From: Pseudomonas sp. B21-015
GTDB taxonomy: Bacteria; Pseudomonadota; Gammaproteobacteria; Pseudomonadales; Pseudomonadaceae
Length of the DNA stretch: 64,000 nt
Assembly (NCBI RefSeq): GCF_024749285.1
Contig: NZ_CP087196.1
Span: 6,076,001 to 6,140,000, forward strand
Direction: 5' to 3'
Under the pieces are notes generated by a model that worked only from the letters and a program-made list of their open reading frames with translations, did no database searches and was not told where the DNA came from. This document shows positions 29,649 to 38,810 of this stretch, piece after piece; position 1 is the stretch's first letter; every line of letters starts with the position of its first letter. The position numbers were made by a program, and so were the translations under genes.

Positions 29649-30854
29649 CTACAGATTTGATTCAACGCCGTGACGCACGACGCGTTTTTCCAGGTCGCCG
29701 CCCAGCCAGTACGACAGGTCGGCCGGACGATCGATTTGCCAGGCGACGAAGTCTGCAACCTTGCCGGCTTCCAGCGAACCGTGGGTTTGGCCCATGCCCA
29801 ACGCGGTGGCGGCATGAATAGTCGCGCCCGCCAGCGCCTCTTCCGGGGTCATACGGAAACAGGTGCAGGCCATGTTCAGCATCAAGCGCAACGACAACGC
29901 CGGCGAAGTGCCCGGGTTGAGGTCGCTGGCGATGGCGATTTTCACGCCGTGTTTGCGCAGGGCTTCCATCGGTGGCAATTGGGTTTCCCGCAGGAAGTAA
30001 AACGCGCCGGGCAGTAATACCGCGACGGTGCCGGACTTGGCCATGGCGATGGCGTCGTCTTCGGTCATGAATTCCAGATGATCGGCGGACAGTGCGTGGT
30101 ACCGCGCCGCCAGGCTCGAACCGTGCAGCGACGACAATTGCTCGGCATGCAGCTTCACCGGCAGGCCGAGGTTTTGCGCAGCGACGAACACCCGTTCGAC
30201 CTGCTGCGGCGAAAACGCCAGGTATTCGCAGAACGCATCCACCGCATCCACCAGCCCTTCGGCCGTCAGGGCCGGGAGCATTTCGCTGCAGATGTGATCG
30301 ATGTAGTCGTCGGCCCGATCCGCGTATTCCGGTGGCAAGGCATGAGCGGCCAGGCAGGTGCTGCGCACGCTGACTGGCAGCTCGGCGCCGAGACGGCGGA
30401 TCACTCGCAGGATTTTGCGCTCGCTGGCCAGATCCAGGCCGTAACCGGACTTCATCTCGACCGTGGTCACGCCGTCGCGCATCAGGCTCTTCAGGCGCTT
30501 GGCGGCGCTGGCGAACAACTCGTCTTCGGATGATGCGCGAGTGGCGCGCACGGTGCTGGCAATGCCACCGCCGGCGGCGGCGATTTCCGCATAGCTGACG
30601 CCTTGCAGGCGTTGCTCGAATTCACCGCTGCGGTTGCCGCCGAACACCGTGTGGGTGTGGCAGTCGATCAGGCCCGGAGTCACCCAGGCCCCTTTAAGAT
30701 CATTGACTGCCGGGTACTCGCCTGACGGCAGTTCGCCGCGCCGACCAATCCACTCAATGTGCGCACCTGACGTCACGATGGCCGCGTCCTCGATGATCGA
30801 GTAGACGCCTTGCGCCATGGTTGCGACGTGGCAATGTTGCCAGAGCGTTTTCAT
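29649..30854 (-). CDS. hutI: Imidazolonepropionase HutI
   Basis: HutI hydrolyses 4-imidazolone-5-propionate to N-formimino-L-glutamate, step three of histidine breakdown. It is a 401-residue amidohydrolase with the metal site [15 protein letters not shown], the loop [14 protein letters not shown], the His-containing [10 protein letters not shown], and DLNPGTSP carrying the catalytic Asp. It is transcribed with hutG (10-base gap) and follows hutT. Confidence 0.97.
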   Translation of the reverse strand: MKTLWQHCHVATMAQGVYSIIEDAAIVTSGAHIEWIGRRGELPSGEYPAVNDLKGAWVTPGLIDCHTHTVFGGNRSGEFEQRLQGVSYAEIAAAGGGIASTVRATRASSEDELFASAAKRLKSLMRDGVTTVEMKSGYGLDLASERKILRVIRRLGAELPVSVRSTCLAAHALPPEYADRADDYIDHICSEMLPALTAEGLVDAVDAFCEYLAFSPQQVERVFVAAQNLGLPVKLHAEQLSSLHGSSLAARYHALSADHLEFMTEDDAIAMAKSGTVAVLLPGAFYFLRETQLPPMEALRKHGVKIAIASDLNPGTSPALSLRLMLNMACTCFRMTPEEALAGATIHAATALGMGQTHGSLEAGKVADFVAWQIDRPADLSYWLGGDLEKRVVRHGVESNL

Positions 30855-30871
30855 CCTTGGTCTCCATTAGG

Positions 30872-32281
30872 TTATCGATGAGAAAAAACAGGATCGCGCG
30901 CTACCAAGGCTGCCTGGCCTGCCGCCGGTTTCACCCATATCAGGTAGGCCAGTACCAGCAGCACGATCCAGACTATGCCGACGATCAGCGCCGCTTGGGT
31001 ATTCGGGAAATAGCCCAGCACGCCGAAAATGAACAGCATGAAGGCAATCGCCGCCATCGGCGCGTAAGGCCAGAACGGCACCGGGAATTTCAGTTGGGTG
31101 ACCTGCTCGGCATTCATGGAGCGACGCATGGCCACCTGGGTGCACAGAATCATCAGCCAGACCCACACCGTGGCAAAGGTCGCGACAGAGGCGATCAACA
31201 GAAACACGTTTTCCGGAATCAGGTAGTTCAGCAACACGCCCAGCAGCAGCGCGGCACTCATGACCGCCACGGTCATCCATGGCACGCCAGTGTGCGACAA
31301 GCGGGCAAAGCCTTTGGGTGCGTGTCCTTGCTGGGCCAGTCCGTACATCATCCGGCCAGCGCCGAAGATGTCACTGTTGATGGCCGACACCGCCGCCGAG
31401 ATCACCACGATATTGAGAATGGTCGCCGCCGAGCTGATCCCCAGATTGTCGAAAATCTGCACAAACGGACTGCCCTGACTGCCAATCTGCTGCCATGGAA
31501 AAATCGACATCAGCACGAACATCGTCAACACGTAGAACAGCAGAATACGCAACGGTACGGCATTGATCGCCCGCGGCAGCACGCGCTGCGGGTCTTTGGC
31601 TTCACCAGCCGTTACGCCGATGATTTCAATGCCGCCAAAAGCAAACATCACCACCGCAAACGAAGCGATCAGGCCGCCCACGCCATTGGGCATGAAGCCG
31701 CCATGGCTCCAGAGATTGCTGATGTCGGTCGCCTGGGCGCCAGGCGCATTGCTGATGCCGAACAGCATGATGCCGAAACCGCCCAAGATCATCGCGACGA
31801 TGGCTGCCACCTTGAGCAGCGACAGCCAGAACTCCATTTCACCGAATACTTTCACGTTGCACAGGTTCAAGCCGCCGACCACCGAAACGATACCCAGCAC
31901 CCAGATCCAGCGGGAGACTTCCGGAAACCAGAAACCCATGTAAATACCGAACGCGGTCACGTCGGCCATGCCGACGATGACCATTTCGAACGCATAGGTC
32001 CAACCGAGGATGAAGCCCGCCATCGGCCCCAGATAAGTGCTGGCGTACTGGCCGAATGAGCCGGCCACCGGGTTATGCACCGCCATCTCGCCGAGGGCGC
32101 GCATGACCATGAACACCGCCGCGCCACCGATCAGGTAAGCGAGCAATACCGCAGGCCCGGCCATTTGTATGGCCGAGGCAGAACCGTAAAAAAGCCCGGT
32201 GCCGATAGCCGACCCCAGCGCCATGAAGCGAATATGTCGGGCAGAGAGCCCGCGTTTCAAACCTTTTGCTGGCTGTTGCAT
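30872..32281 (-). CDS. hutT: Amino-acid permease of the hut locus (HutT-type histidine transporter)
   Basis: A 469-residue amino-acid/proton symporter of the APC superfamily (AAT family) with 12 predicted transmembrane segments. The N terminus carries the family motif [16 protein letters not shown] for substrate backbone binding, followed by [18 protein letters not shown]. In P. fluorescens the permease in this position, HutT, is the main histidine transporter. It lies between hutH and hutI and ends 17 bases before hutI, so it is co-expressed with catabolism. Specificity is inferred from context. Confidence 0.9.
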   Translation of the reverse strand: MQQPAKGLKRGLSARHIRFMALGSAIGTGLFYGSASAIQMAGPAVLLAYLIGGAAVFMVMRALGEMAVHNPVAGSFGQYASTYLGPMAGFILGWTYAFEMVIVGMADVTAFGIYMGFWFPEVSRWIWVLGIVSVVGGLNLCNVKVFGEMEFWLSLLKVAAIVAMILGGFGIMLFGISNAPGAQATDISNLWSHGGFMPNGVGGLIASFAVVMFAFGGIEIIGVTAGEAKDPQRVLPRAINAVPLRILLFYVLTMFVLMSIFPWQQIGSQGSPFVQIFDNLGISSAATILNIVVISAAVSAINSDIFGAGRMMYGLAQQGHAPKGFARLSHTGVPWMTVAVMSAALLLGVLLNYLIPENVFLLIASVATFATVWVWLMILCTQVAMRRSMNAEQVTQLKFPVPFWPYAPMAAIAFMLFIFGVLGYFPNTQAALIVGIVWIVLLVLAYLIWVKPAAGQAALVARDPVFSHR

Positions 32282-32312
32282 TTCTCGTCCTTAATTATTT
32301 TTATTGGCGACT

Positions 32313-32415
32313 GATCGTTCCCACGCTCCGCGTGGGAATGCCTCTGGGGACGCTCCGCGTCCAGTGACGCGGAGCGTCACGGGGCTGCGTTCCCACGCAG
32401 AGCGTGGGAACGATC
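32313..32415. repeat. Palindromic hut-region element, copy 2
   Basis: A ~103-bp copy with near-perfect inverted ends (GATCGTTCCCACGCTCCGCG ... AGCGTGGGAACGATC) between hutH and hutT. It would fold into a long hairpin in the hut mRNA. Confidence 0.88.
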
Positions 32416-32431
32416 ATCAGAGAAGAAGCCG

Positions 32432-33964
32432 TTACAGGCTCGGCAGCAACTTCGCCGAGACCAGTTCGCTCAGGCAACGGGTCGCCAACAACTCGCTCGC
32501 TGCGTTGATATCAGGAGCGAAGAACCGGTCCTTCTCATAGAACGGCACTTCGGCACGCAGGATGGCGCGGGCCTTTTCCAGTTTTGGCGAAGTCTTCAGA
32601 CCATCGCGCAGATCCAGACCTTGGACCGCAGCCAACCATTCCACCGCGAGAACGCCGCGAGTGTTTTCTGCCATTTCCCACAGACGCTTGCCTGCCGCCG
32701 GAGCCATGGACACGTGGTCTTCCTGGTTTGCCGATGTCGGCAAACTGTCCACTGAGTGCGGATGAGACAGCGCCTTGTTCTCGCTGGCCAATGCCGCCGC
32801 GGTCACCTGGGCGATCATGAAGCCGGAGTTCACGCCGCCATTGGCCACCAGGAACGGCGGCAGTTGCGACATGTGCTTGTCCATCATCAGCGAGATGCGG
32901 CGTTCGCTCAGGGAACCGATTTCGGCAATGGCCAGGGCCATGTTGTCGGCGGCCATGGCCACCGGCTCGGCGTGGAAGTTACCGCCGGAGATCACGTCGC
33001 CTTCAGCGGCGAACACCAATGGGTTGTCCGATACGGCGTTGGCTTCGATGGCGAGCACTTCGGCAGCCTGACGGAATTGAGTCAGGCAGGCGCCCATGAC
33101 TTGCGGCTGGCAGCGCAGGGAGTACGGGTCCTGGACCTTTTCGCAGTTCTGGTGCGAGTCGGATACTTCGCTGCGCTCGCCCAGCAGATCGCGGTAAGCG
33201 GCAGCGGCGTCGATCTGGCCTTTCTGGCCGCGAGCAGCATGAATGCGCGCGTCGAATGGCGAGCGCGAGCCCAGTACCGCTTCGACCGTCAGGCCGCCAA
33301 GGGCCAGGGCGCCGGCAAACAGATCTTCGCCTTCGAACAGGCCACGCAGGGCGTAGGCGGTGGAAACCTGTGTGCCGTTAAGCAGCGCCAGGCCTTCTTT
33401 CGCCGCCAGAGTCAGCGGCGTCAAACCGGCGACTTTCAGCGCTTCGGTGGCGGGCAGCCATTCGCCTTTGTAGCGCGCCTTGCCTTCGCCCAGCAGCACC
33501 AGCGACATGTGCGCCAACGGCGCCAAATCGCCGGATGCACCGACCGAACCTTTCAAAGGAATGTGCGGGTAAACCTCGGCGTTGATCAGCGCGATCAGTG
33601 CGTCGATCACCTGGCGACGAATGCCGGAAAAACCACGGCTCAGGCTATTGACCTTGAGCACCATGACCAGCCGCACCAGGGCGTCGCTGATCGGCTCACC
33701 GACGCCAGCGGCGTGGGACAGCACCAGCGAGCGCTGCAGGTTTTCCAGGTCTTCGCTGGCGATACGGGTCGAAGCCAGCAGGCCGAAACCGGTGTTGATG
33801 CCGTAAGCCGTGCGGTTCTCGGCGAGGATCTGTTCCACGCAGGCAACGCTGGCTTCGATCTGGCTCGAGGCGCTGTTGTCGAGGGTGATTTTGACCGGTT
33901 GCTGATAAACATCACGCAGTTGGGCAAGGCTCAGTTGGCCAGGAATCAGGTTAAGTGCAGTCAT
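32432..33964 (-). CDS. hutH: Histidine ammonia-lyase HutH (catalytic copy)
   Basis: HutH deaminates L-histidine to urocanate, the committing step of histidine use. It has 510 residues with the intact MIO-forming motif [14 protein letters not shown]: Ala143-Ser144-Gly145 cyclise to the 4-methylidene-imidazolone electrophile. YGINTGFG (Tyr54), [20 protein letters not shown] (Arg) and NQEDHVSM (Glu) supply the rest of the active site. A strong AAGGAGC ribosome-binding site precedes the ATG. It lies 115 bases after the MIO-less paralogue at 34080-35603 and is the only copy in the window expected to be active. Confidence 0.98.
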   Translation of the reverse strand: MTALNLIPGQLSLAQLRDVYQQPVKITLDNSASSQIEASVACVEQILAENRTAYGINTGFGLLASTRIASEDLENLQRSLVLSHAAGVGEPISDALVRLVMVLKVNSLSRGFSGIRRQVIDALIALINAEVYPHIPLKGSVGASGDLAPLAHMSLVLLGEGKARYKGEWLPATEALKVAGLTPLTLAAKEGLALLNGTQVSTAYALRGLFEGEDLFAGALALGGLTVEAVLGSRSPFDARIHAARGQKGQIDAAAAYRDLLGERSEVSDSHQNCEKVQDPYSLRCQPQVMGACLTQFRQAAEVLAIEANAVSDNPLVFAAEGDVISGGNFHAEPVAMAADNMALAIAEIGSLSERRISLMMDKHMSQLPPFLVANGGVNSGFMIAQVTAAALASENKALSHPHSVDSLPTSANQEDHVSMAPAAGKRLWEMAENTRGVLAVEWLAAVQGLDLRDGLKTSPKLEKARAILRAEVPFYEKDRFFAPDINAASELLATRCLSELVSAKLLPSL

Positions 33965-34079
33965 TTTGTGCTCCTTTTGAGAGTTTGTTATTTAACTCAC
34001 CAGACGCTCCGGAGATGTCCGTTGTCCGTCGCGTCTGCCTTTTGGGGAGCCGCGCCTTGGCACGCTGGTGTTGTGGAAA

Positions 34080-35603
34080 TCAGTTCAGTTCTGGAAAAGC
34101 CTTGTGCAACAAAATCGGGTCTTTCAAAACACTGGCAGCGGCAGCAATGTCCGGTGCCAGCCAGCGGTCCTGGTCGTAGGCCGGGACTCGCTCACGCAGC
34201 AGACGCCACGCGGTATCGGTGCCAGCGCCAAAACGTTGCTCTTTGAGGAACTCAAACGCCTGGGATGCCAGCAAATATTCAATGGCGAGGATCTGCGTGC
34301 AGTTTTCCAATGCGCGATGCAGCTTCAGCGCCGCGTTGGTGCCCATGCTCAAGTGGTCTTCCTGCAAGCCCGAAGTGACGTAGTTATCGAGCACCGCCGG
34401 TTGCGCCAACTGGCGGTTTTCCGCACACAGGGAAGCGGCAACGTATTGCACGATCATCATCCCGGAGTTCACTCCCGGATTGGCCACCAGAAACGCCGGC
34501 AGACCGCTGACATGCGGGTTGATCAAACGGTCCAGGCGACGTTCGGCGATGGAGCCGATTTCCGCCATGGCGATGGCGAGCAAATCAGCAGCCAGCGCAA
34601 CGGATTGGCCGTGCGGGTTGGCCTGGGACACGACGCGGTAGTTGTCCGGCGTGCCCAGCAGCATCGGGTTGTCGGTGACAGCGTTGAGTTCGGTTTCGAT
34701 CTGCTTTTTCGCGTGCTCAAGCTGATCGCGAGCCGCACCGTGAACTTGCGGGATCGAGCGGATGCTCAACGCATCCTGAGTGCGAATACCCTTGCTGCTG
34801 GCGATCACTTCGCTGCCATCGAGCAAGGCGCGAAGGTTGATTCCCACCTGCTGCATGCCCGGATGGGGTTTAAGCGCGATGATCTCGGCATCGAATGCCG
34901 CGATCTGGCCGCGCTGGGCTTCGAAGCTCATGGCACCGACCACGTCGGCCCACTGCACGAGTCGGGTAGCATCTGCGAGTGCCAGGCAGCTGAGGCCGGT
35001 CATGCATGGCGTGCCGTTGACCAGGCACAAGCCATCTTTAGCGCCCAGTTGCACCGGTTGCAGCCCCTCTTCGGCCAAGGCTTGCTGCGCAGAAACGATC
35101 TGCCCTCGATAGCTGACATTGCCGACACCCAGCAGCGTGATTCCGATATGGGCCATGTGGGTCAGGTAACCGACCGACCCCTGAGACGGCACTTGCGGAG
35201 TGATGCCGCGATTGAGCAGTGCCAGCAGGGCTTCGACCACGCGGCGATGAATGCCGGATTTGCCATGGCTATAGTTGCGAATAGCGGCGCAGATGATTGC
35301 GCGGGTCTGTTCGTCGGCCAGTGGTGCGCCAACGCCACAGGCGTGACTGAGCAAGGTGTTGCGCGACAATTGGCTGAGTTGTTCACCTTTGAGCGAGACG
35401 TTGCACAAGGCGCCCAGGCCGGTGTTGACGCCGTAGGCGCGCTCGCCGCTGGTGACGATGCGCTGGACGATCGCCTGGGCATTCTCGATCCGCGCCCAGA
35501 TCTGGGGCGACAGCTCGAGCTGTGCGCCGTGACGAGCGACTGCGACCACATCCTGCCAACGCAATGGAGCGTCGGCGATAACGATTTTTTCAGCCTGGGA
35601 CAT
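34080..35603 (-). CDS. HutH paralogue lacking the MIO (Ala-Ser-Gly) motif
   Basis: A 507-residue member of the histidine/phenylalanine ammonia-lyase family. The preferred start is the second of two tandem ATGs (35603), 6 bases from AGAGG. Where HutH has [14 protein letters not shown], this protein has GSVGYLTHMAH (residues 142-152): the Ala-Ser-Gly that forms the catalytic electrophile is absent and the loop is 3 residues shorter. Tyr57 (YGVNTGLG), the NGT segment, the SIRSIPQVHGA Arg and the LQEDHLSM Glu remain. The frame is intact, so this is not a decayed pseudogene. It may be a binding or regulatory protein, or a subunit. In P. fluorescens one of the two hutH copies is reported as dispensable for growth on histidine, which fits. 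Confidence 0.9.
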   Translation of the reverse strand: MSQAEKIVIADAPLRWQDVVAVARHGAQLELSPQIWARIENAQAIVQRIVTSGERAYGVNTGLGALCNVSLKGEQLSQLSRNTLLSHACGVGAPLADEQTRAIICAAIRNYSHGKSGIHRRVVEALLALLNRGITPQVPSQGSVGYLTHMAHIGITLLGVGNVSYRGQIVSAQQALAEEGLQPVQLGAKDGLCLVNGTPCMTGLSCLALADATRLVQWADVVGAMSFEAQRGQIAAFDAEIIALKPHPGMQQVGINLRALLDGSEVIASSKGIRTQDALSIRSIPQVHGAARDQLEHAKKQIETELNAVTDNPMLLGTPDNYRVVSQANPHGQSVALAADLLAIAMAEIGSIAERRLDRLINPHVSGLPAFLVANPGVNSGMMIVQYVAASLCAENRQLAQPAVLDNYVTSGLQEDHLSMGTNAALKLHRALENCTQILAIEYLLASQAFEFLKEQRFGAGTDTAWRLLRERVPAYDQDRWLAPDIAAAASVLKDPILLHKAFPELN

Positions 35604-35621
35604 CATTAACCTCTTGAACTT

Positions 35622-35756
35622 GATCGTTCCCACGCTCTGCGTGGGAATGCCGCCTGGGACGCTCCGCGTCCCGTTGTCAGCGCAAGGCTCTAGCCCTGCG
35701 CATGTGTGACGCGGAGCGTCACGGGATGCATTCCCACGCAGAGCGTGGGAACGATC
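35622..35756. repeat. Palindromic hut-region element, copy 3 (with insertion)
   Basis: Ends TGATCGTTCCCACGCTCTGC and GCAGAGCGTGGGAACGATC match copies 1 and 2, but the centre carries about 32 extra bases (near 35672-35706) that form their own small inverted repeat (GCGCAAGGCT/AGCCCTGCGC). It separates hutV from the HutH paralogue. Confidence 0.82.
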
Positions 35757-35761
35757 GGCCT

Positions 35762-36592
35762 TTAAACCACCGCCGCCCGCCGCTGTACGAACCGGTCTAC
35801 ATACTCATCCGCCGGCGAATGCAGGATCTCTCGTGGCGTACCGACCTGAATCAGCCGGCCATCCTTGAGGATCGCGATGCGATTGCCGATGCGCACGGCC
35901 TCGTCGAGGTCGTGGGTGATGAACACGATGGTCTTGTGCAGGGTCTTTTGCAGTTCCAGCAACTGGTCCTGCATTTCGGCGCGGATCAACGGGTCGAGGG
36001 CGCTGAAGGCTTCGTCCATCAGGATGATGTCGGTATCCGCCGCCAGTGCGCGAGCCAGGCCCACACGCTGGCGCATGCCGCCCGAGAGCTGGTGCGGGTA
36101 TTTGTTTTCGTAGCCCTTCAGGCCCACGGTGTTGATCCAGTGCAGCGCACGCTCGGCGCACATCTGCTTGCTCTCGCCACGCACTTTCAGGCCGTAGGCG
36201 ACGTTATCCAGCACGGTCTTGTGGGGCAGCAGGCCGAAGCTCTGGAACACCATGCTGATCTTGTGCCGACGAAATTCGCGCAGGGCTTCCATGTCGTATT
36301 GCAGGATGTCCACGCCGTCCACCAGGATCGCGCCGCTGGTGGGGTCGATCAGGCGATTGAAGTGGCGCACCAAAGTCGACTTGCCAGAACCGGACAGACC
36401 CATGATCACGAAGATCTCGCCGGTGCTGATGCTCAGCGACAGGTCGTTCACACCGACCACGCAGCCGGTTTCAGCCAGCACCTGGTCTTTGGTTTTGCCC
36501 TGGCCAATCATGCCCAGCGCTTCCTTGGAGCGGTTGCCGAAAATCTTGAAGACGTTTTTGACTTCGATCTTGCTGATGGCTGCGTTGCTCAT
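35762..36592 (-). CDS. hutV: Quaternary-amine-type ABC transporter ATPase HutV
   Basis: The cytoplasmic ATPase of the HutXWV importer, a betaine/proline-type (ProV-like) system assigned to histidine uptake in Pseudomonas hut loci. It has 276 residues: Walker A GLSGSGKST, Q-loop VFQSFGLLPH, signature LSGGMRQRVGLARALA, Walker B IILMDEAFSALDP, H-loop FITHDLDEA. Unlike ProV it has no C-terminal CBS domains. It overlaps hutW by 4 bases. Confidence 0.94.
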   Translation of the reverse strand: MSNAAISKIEVKNVFKIFGNRSKEALGMIGQGKTKDQVLAETGCVVGVNDLSLSISTGEIFVIMGLSGSGKSTLVRHFNRLIDPTSGAILVDGVDILQYDMEALREFRRHKISMVFQSFGLLPHKTVLDNVAYGLKVRGESKQMCAERALHWINTVGLKGYENKYPHQLSGGMRQRVGLARALAADTDIILMDEAFSALDPLIRAEMQDQLLELQKTLHKTIVFITHDLDEAVRIGNRIAILKDGRLIQVGTPREILHSPADEYVDRFVQRRAAVV

Positions 36593-37440
36593 TTGCTCAC
36601 CTCATGCCGTGCACGACCGTACGCCTGTGTAATGCGGTCGATCACCACTGCCAGAATCACGATCGCCAGACCGGCTTCAAGGCCACGTCCGACGTTGAGG
36701 GTCTGAATCCCCACCAACACGTCTTCACCCAAGCCACGGGCACCGATCATCGAGGCGATTACCACCATCGACAGGGCCATCATGGTGGTCTGGTTGATCC
36801 CGGCCATGATGCTCGGCAGGGCCAGCGGCAGTTGCACGCCGAACAGTTGCTGCCAGCGGTTGGCACCGAAGGCGTTGATCGCTTCCATCACTTCACCGTC
36901 GACCTGACGAATGCCCAGATCGGTCAGGCGGATCAGCGGCGGCGCGGCGTAGATCACCGTGGCAAAAATCGCCGGGACCTTGCCCAGACCGAACAGCATC
37001 AGCACCGGAATCAGGTACACGAAGCTCGGCATGGTCTGCATGATGTCCAGCAGCGGCATCAGCACCGAACGCAGGCGATTGCTGCGCGCCGAGAGAATGC
37101 CCAGCGGAATGCCGATCAGCACCGAGATGACCGTCGCCACCATCATCAGCGCCAGGGTCTGCATCAGCTTGTCCCAGAGACCGACCGCGCCCACCAGGAA
37201 CAGCAAGCCGACGATAACCGCCGTGGTCACGACTTTGCGGGTCGCGTGCCAGGCCACGCCCGCCACGATCGCCAACATCAGCCACCAGGGCGCCGCGCGC
37301 AGCAGCCCTTCTAGATTGACGATGGCCCACAACAGGGTGTCGGAGATGCTGCGGAACACGTCGCCGTAGTTGGTGACCAGCGAATCGACCCAACCGTTGA
37401 CCCAGTCGGCGATGGAAAAGGTAAAGCTTTCGGGAAACAT
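36589..37440 (-). CDS. hutW: Quaternary-amine-type ABC transporter permease HutW
   Basis: The membrane component of HutXWV, 283 residues with about six to seven transmembrane segments. It begins MFPESFTFSIADW, typical of ProW-type permeases. The ATPase-docking EAA-like loop is seen in GEVMEAINAFGANRWQQLFGVQLPLALPSI. The GTG/ATG context places the start at 37440, 70 bases after hutX. Its stop overlaps the hutV start (ATGA). Confidence 0.94.
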   Translation of the reverse strand: MFPESFTFSIADWVNGWVDSLVTNYGDVFRSISDTLLWAIVNLEGLLRAAPWWLMLAIVAGVAWHATRKVVTTAVIVGLLFLVGAVGLWDKLMQTLALMMVATVISVLIGIPLGILSARSNRLRSVLMPLLDIMQTMPSFVYLIPVLMLFGLGKVPAIFATVIYAAPPLIRLTDLGIRQVDGEVMEAINAFGANRWQQLFGVQLPLALPSIMAGINQTTMMALSMVVIASMIGARGLGEDVLVGIQTLNVGRGLEAGLAIVILAVVIDRITQAYGRARHEVSK

Positions 37441-37510
37441 AAGAGGCTCTCAATCAAGGGGTTGCGATCAAGCATCCGACTGCCGTCGCCGACAGTCGGA
37501 GAGGCTCAAC

Positions 37511-38479
37511 CTACAAGGCCGCGTCGATTTTCTTGGCTGCGTCGTCGCTCACCCATGCGTGCCAGACTTCAGGATGTTCCTTCAAGAAGATCTTGGCCAG
37601 TTTTGGCGACTCGATCCGCTCCTTGGCCATACGCCCCAGGTTCTGGTTCAGCAGGTCGATTGGCAGGTTGACCTTTTCCAGCACGGCCACCAGTTCCGGG
37701 GCTTGCTCGTGGAAGGTCTTGGACAGGCCGACCTTGATGGTCACGCGCTTGTCCACGCCCGGTTTTTCTTCCAGTTTGACCACGTCGATCTGGCCCATCA
37801 GCGGGGTTGGCGACCAGTAGTAGAACAGGATCGGCTCGCCACGCTTGTAGCTCGACAGTACCGCCGCATCCAGCGCCGGGCCGGTACCTGGACGGAAGTT
37901 GGTGTAGCTGTTTTCCAGGCCGTAGCTTTTCAGCATTTCGCTGTTATCCAGCTCGCAAGTCCAGCCGGCCGGGCAGTTGTAGAAGCGGCCCTTGGAGGGT
38001 TCTTCCGCATCCTTGAACACAGCGGAATATTTGGCCAGATCGGCAATGTTTTTCAGGTCCGGTGCTTTGGCTTCCAGCTTACGCTTGGCGTCGCCTTCAA
38101 CCACATAGCGCGGCACATACCAGCCTTCGACGGCACCCACCACCGGCGCACCGACACCGACGACTTTGCCGGCCTTCTCGGCCTTGTTCCAGACTTCGCT
38201 GCGGCCGACCCACTCTTCGGCGAACACTTGGATGTCGTTGCTGCTCAGGGCGTTTTCCATGGTGATGGAGTTACCCGGCAGGCTGTCGGTCTTGCAGTCG
38301 TAGCCTTTCTCCAGCACGACTTGCAGCACGTCGGTCAGCAGCATGGCGCTTTCCCAGTTCAGGCCGGCGAATTTCACCGGTTTGCCCGATTCGCACCAGC
38401 CTGCCGCCTGAGTGGCGCCGGCACTGGCCAACAGGCCCATGGAAAGCAATGTGGTCAGCAGGGTCTTGTTCGATTTCAT
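37511..38479 (-). CDS. hutX: Quaternary-amine-type ABC transporter binding protein HutX
   Basis: The periplasmic binding protein of HutXWV, 322 residues, with a signal peptide (LLTTLLSMGLLASAGATQAA, cleaved before GWCESGKPV). OpuAC family: VKFAGLNWESAMLLTDVLQVVLE, EEWVGRSEVWN and FYYWSPTPLMGQ are characteristic blocks. It is the first transporter gene after hutU and is related to the orphan binding protein at 27652-28599. The ligand is inferred to be histidine from the operon; the fold family usually binds betaines. Confidence 0.93.
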   Translation of the reverse strand: MKSNKTLLTTLLSMGLLASAGATQAAGWCESGKPVKFAGLNWESAMLLTDVLQVVLEKGYDCKTDSLPGNSITMENALSSNDIQVFAEEWVGRSEVWNKAEKAGKVVGVGAPVVGAVEGWYVPRYVVEGDAKRKLEAKAPDLKNIADLAKYSAVFKDAEEPSKGRFYNCPAGWTCELDNSEMLKSYGLENSYTNFRPGTGPALDAAVLSSYKRGEPILFYYWSPTPLMGQIDVVKLEEKPGVDKRVTIKVGLSKTFHEQAPELVAVLEKVNLPIDLLNQNLGRMAKERIESPKLAKIFLKEHPEVWHAWVSDDAAKKIDAAL

Positions 38480-38810
38480 TGTGTGACGCTCCTAATCATG
38501 AATTGGCTTACGGCAGTCAAGAGGCATCCGGCCCTGTCCACGTCCAATCAGGTCTGCGCAACCGCGCGACCCGCCCTGCTTGTTGTTGGGTCTGCAACAT
38601 CGTCCTGCTCGACCGGCAAGATCAAACACTCGGGTACTGCGCTATGGTTCAATCAGGAATTCGCTGTGAAACCGTTTTCCATGGAACTGCTTTTTTTGTG
38701 AGAGCGGGCTTGCTCGCGAAAGCGGCGTATCAGCCAGCACAGATGTTGAATGTGGCGGCCTCTTCGCGAGCAAGCCCGCTCCCACATAAAGCAGTTTCCA
38801 CAGGTTCGTT
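38480..38810. other. hutU-hutX intergenic region
   Basis: 331 bases without a gene. A REP pair occupies 38698-38785 close to the hutU end. The remainder has no recognisable operator or promoter; a separate start for hutXWV cannot be excluded. The REP may attenuate or protect hutU mRNA relative to the transporter genes. Confidence 0.6.
38698..38785. repeat. REP pair after hutU
   Basis: GTGAGAGCGGGCTTGCTCGCGAAAGCGGC and its inverted partner CGCGAGCAAGCCCGCTCCCAC flank about 35 bases, just beyond the hutU stop codon. Confidence 0.85.

Noticed and set aside
34080..35603. HutH paralogue as a pseudogene or frameshifted duplicate
   Set aside because: The frame is open over the full family length, most active-site residues are conserved and codon use is like its neighbours; the missing MIO motif looks like an evolved change rather than decay.
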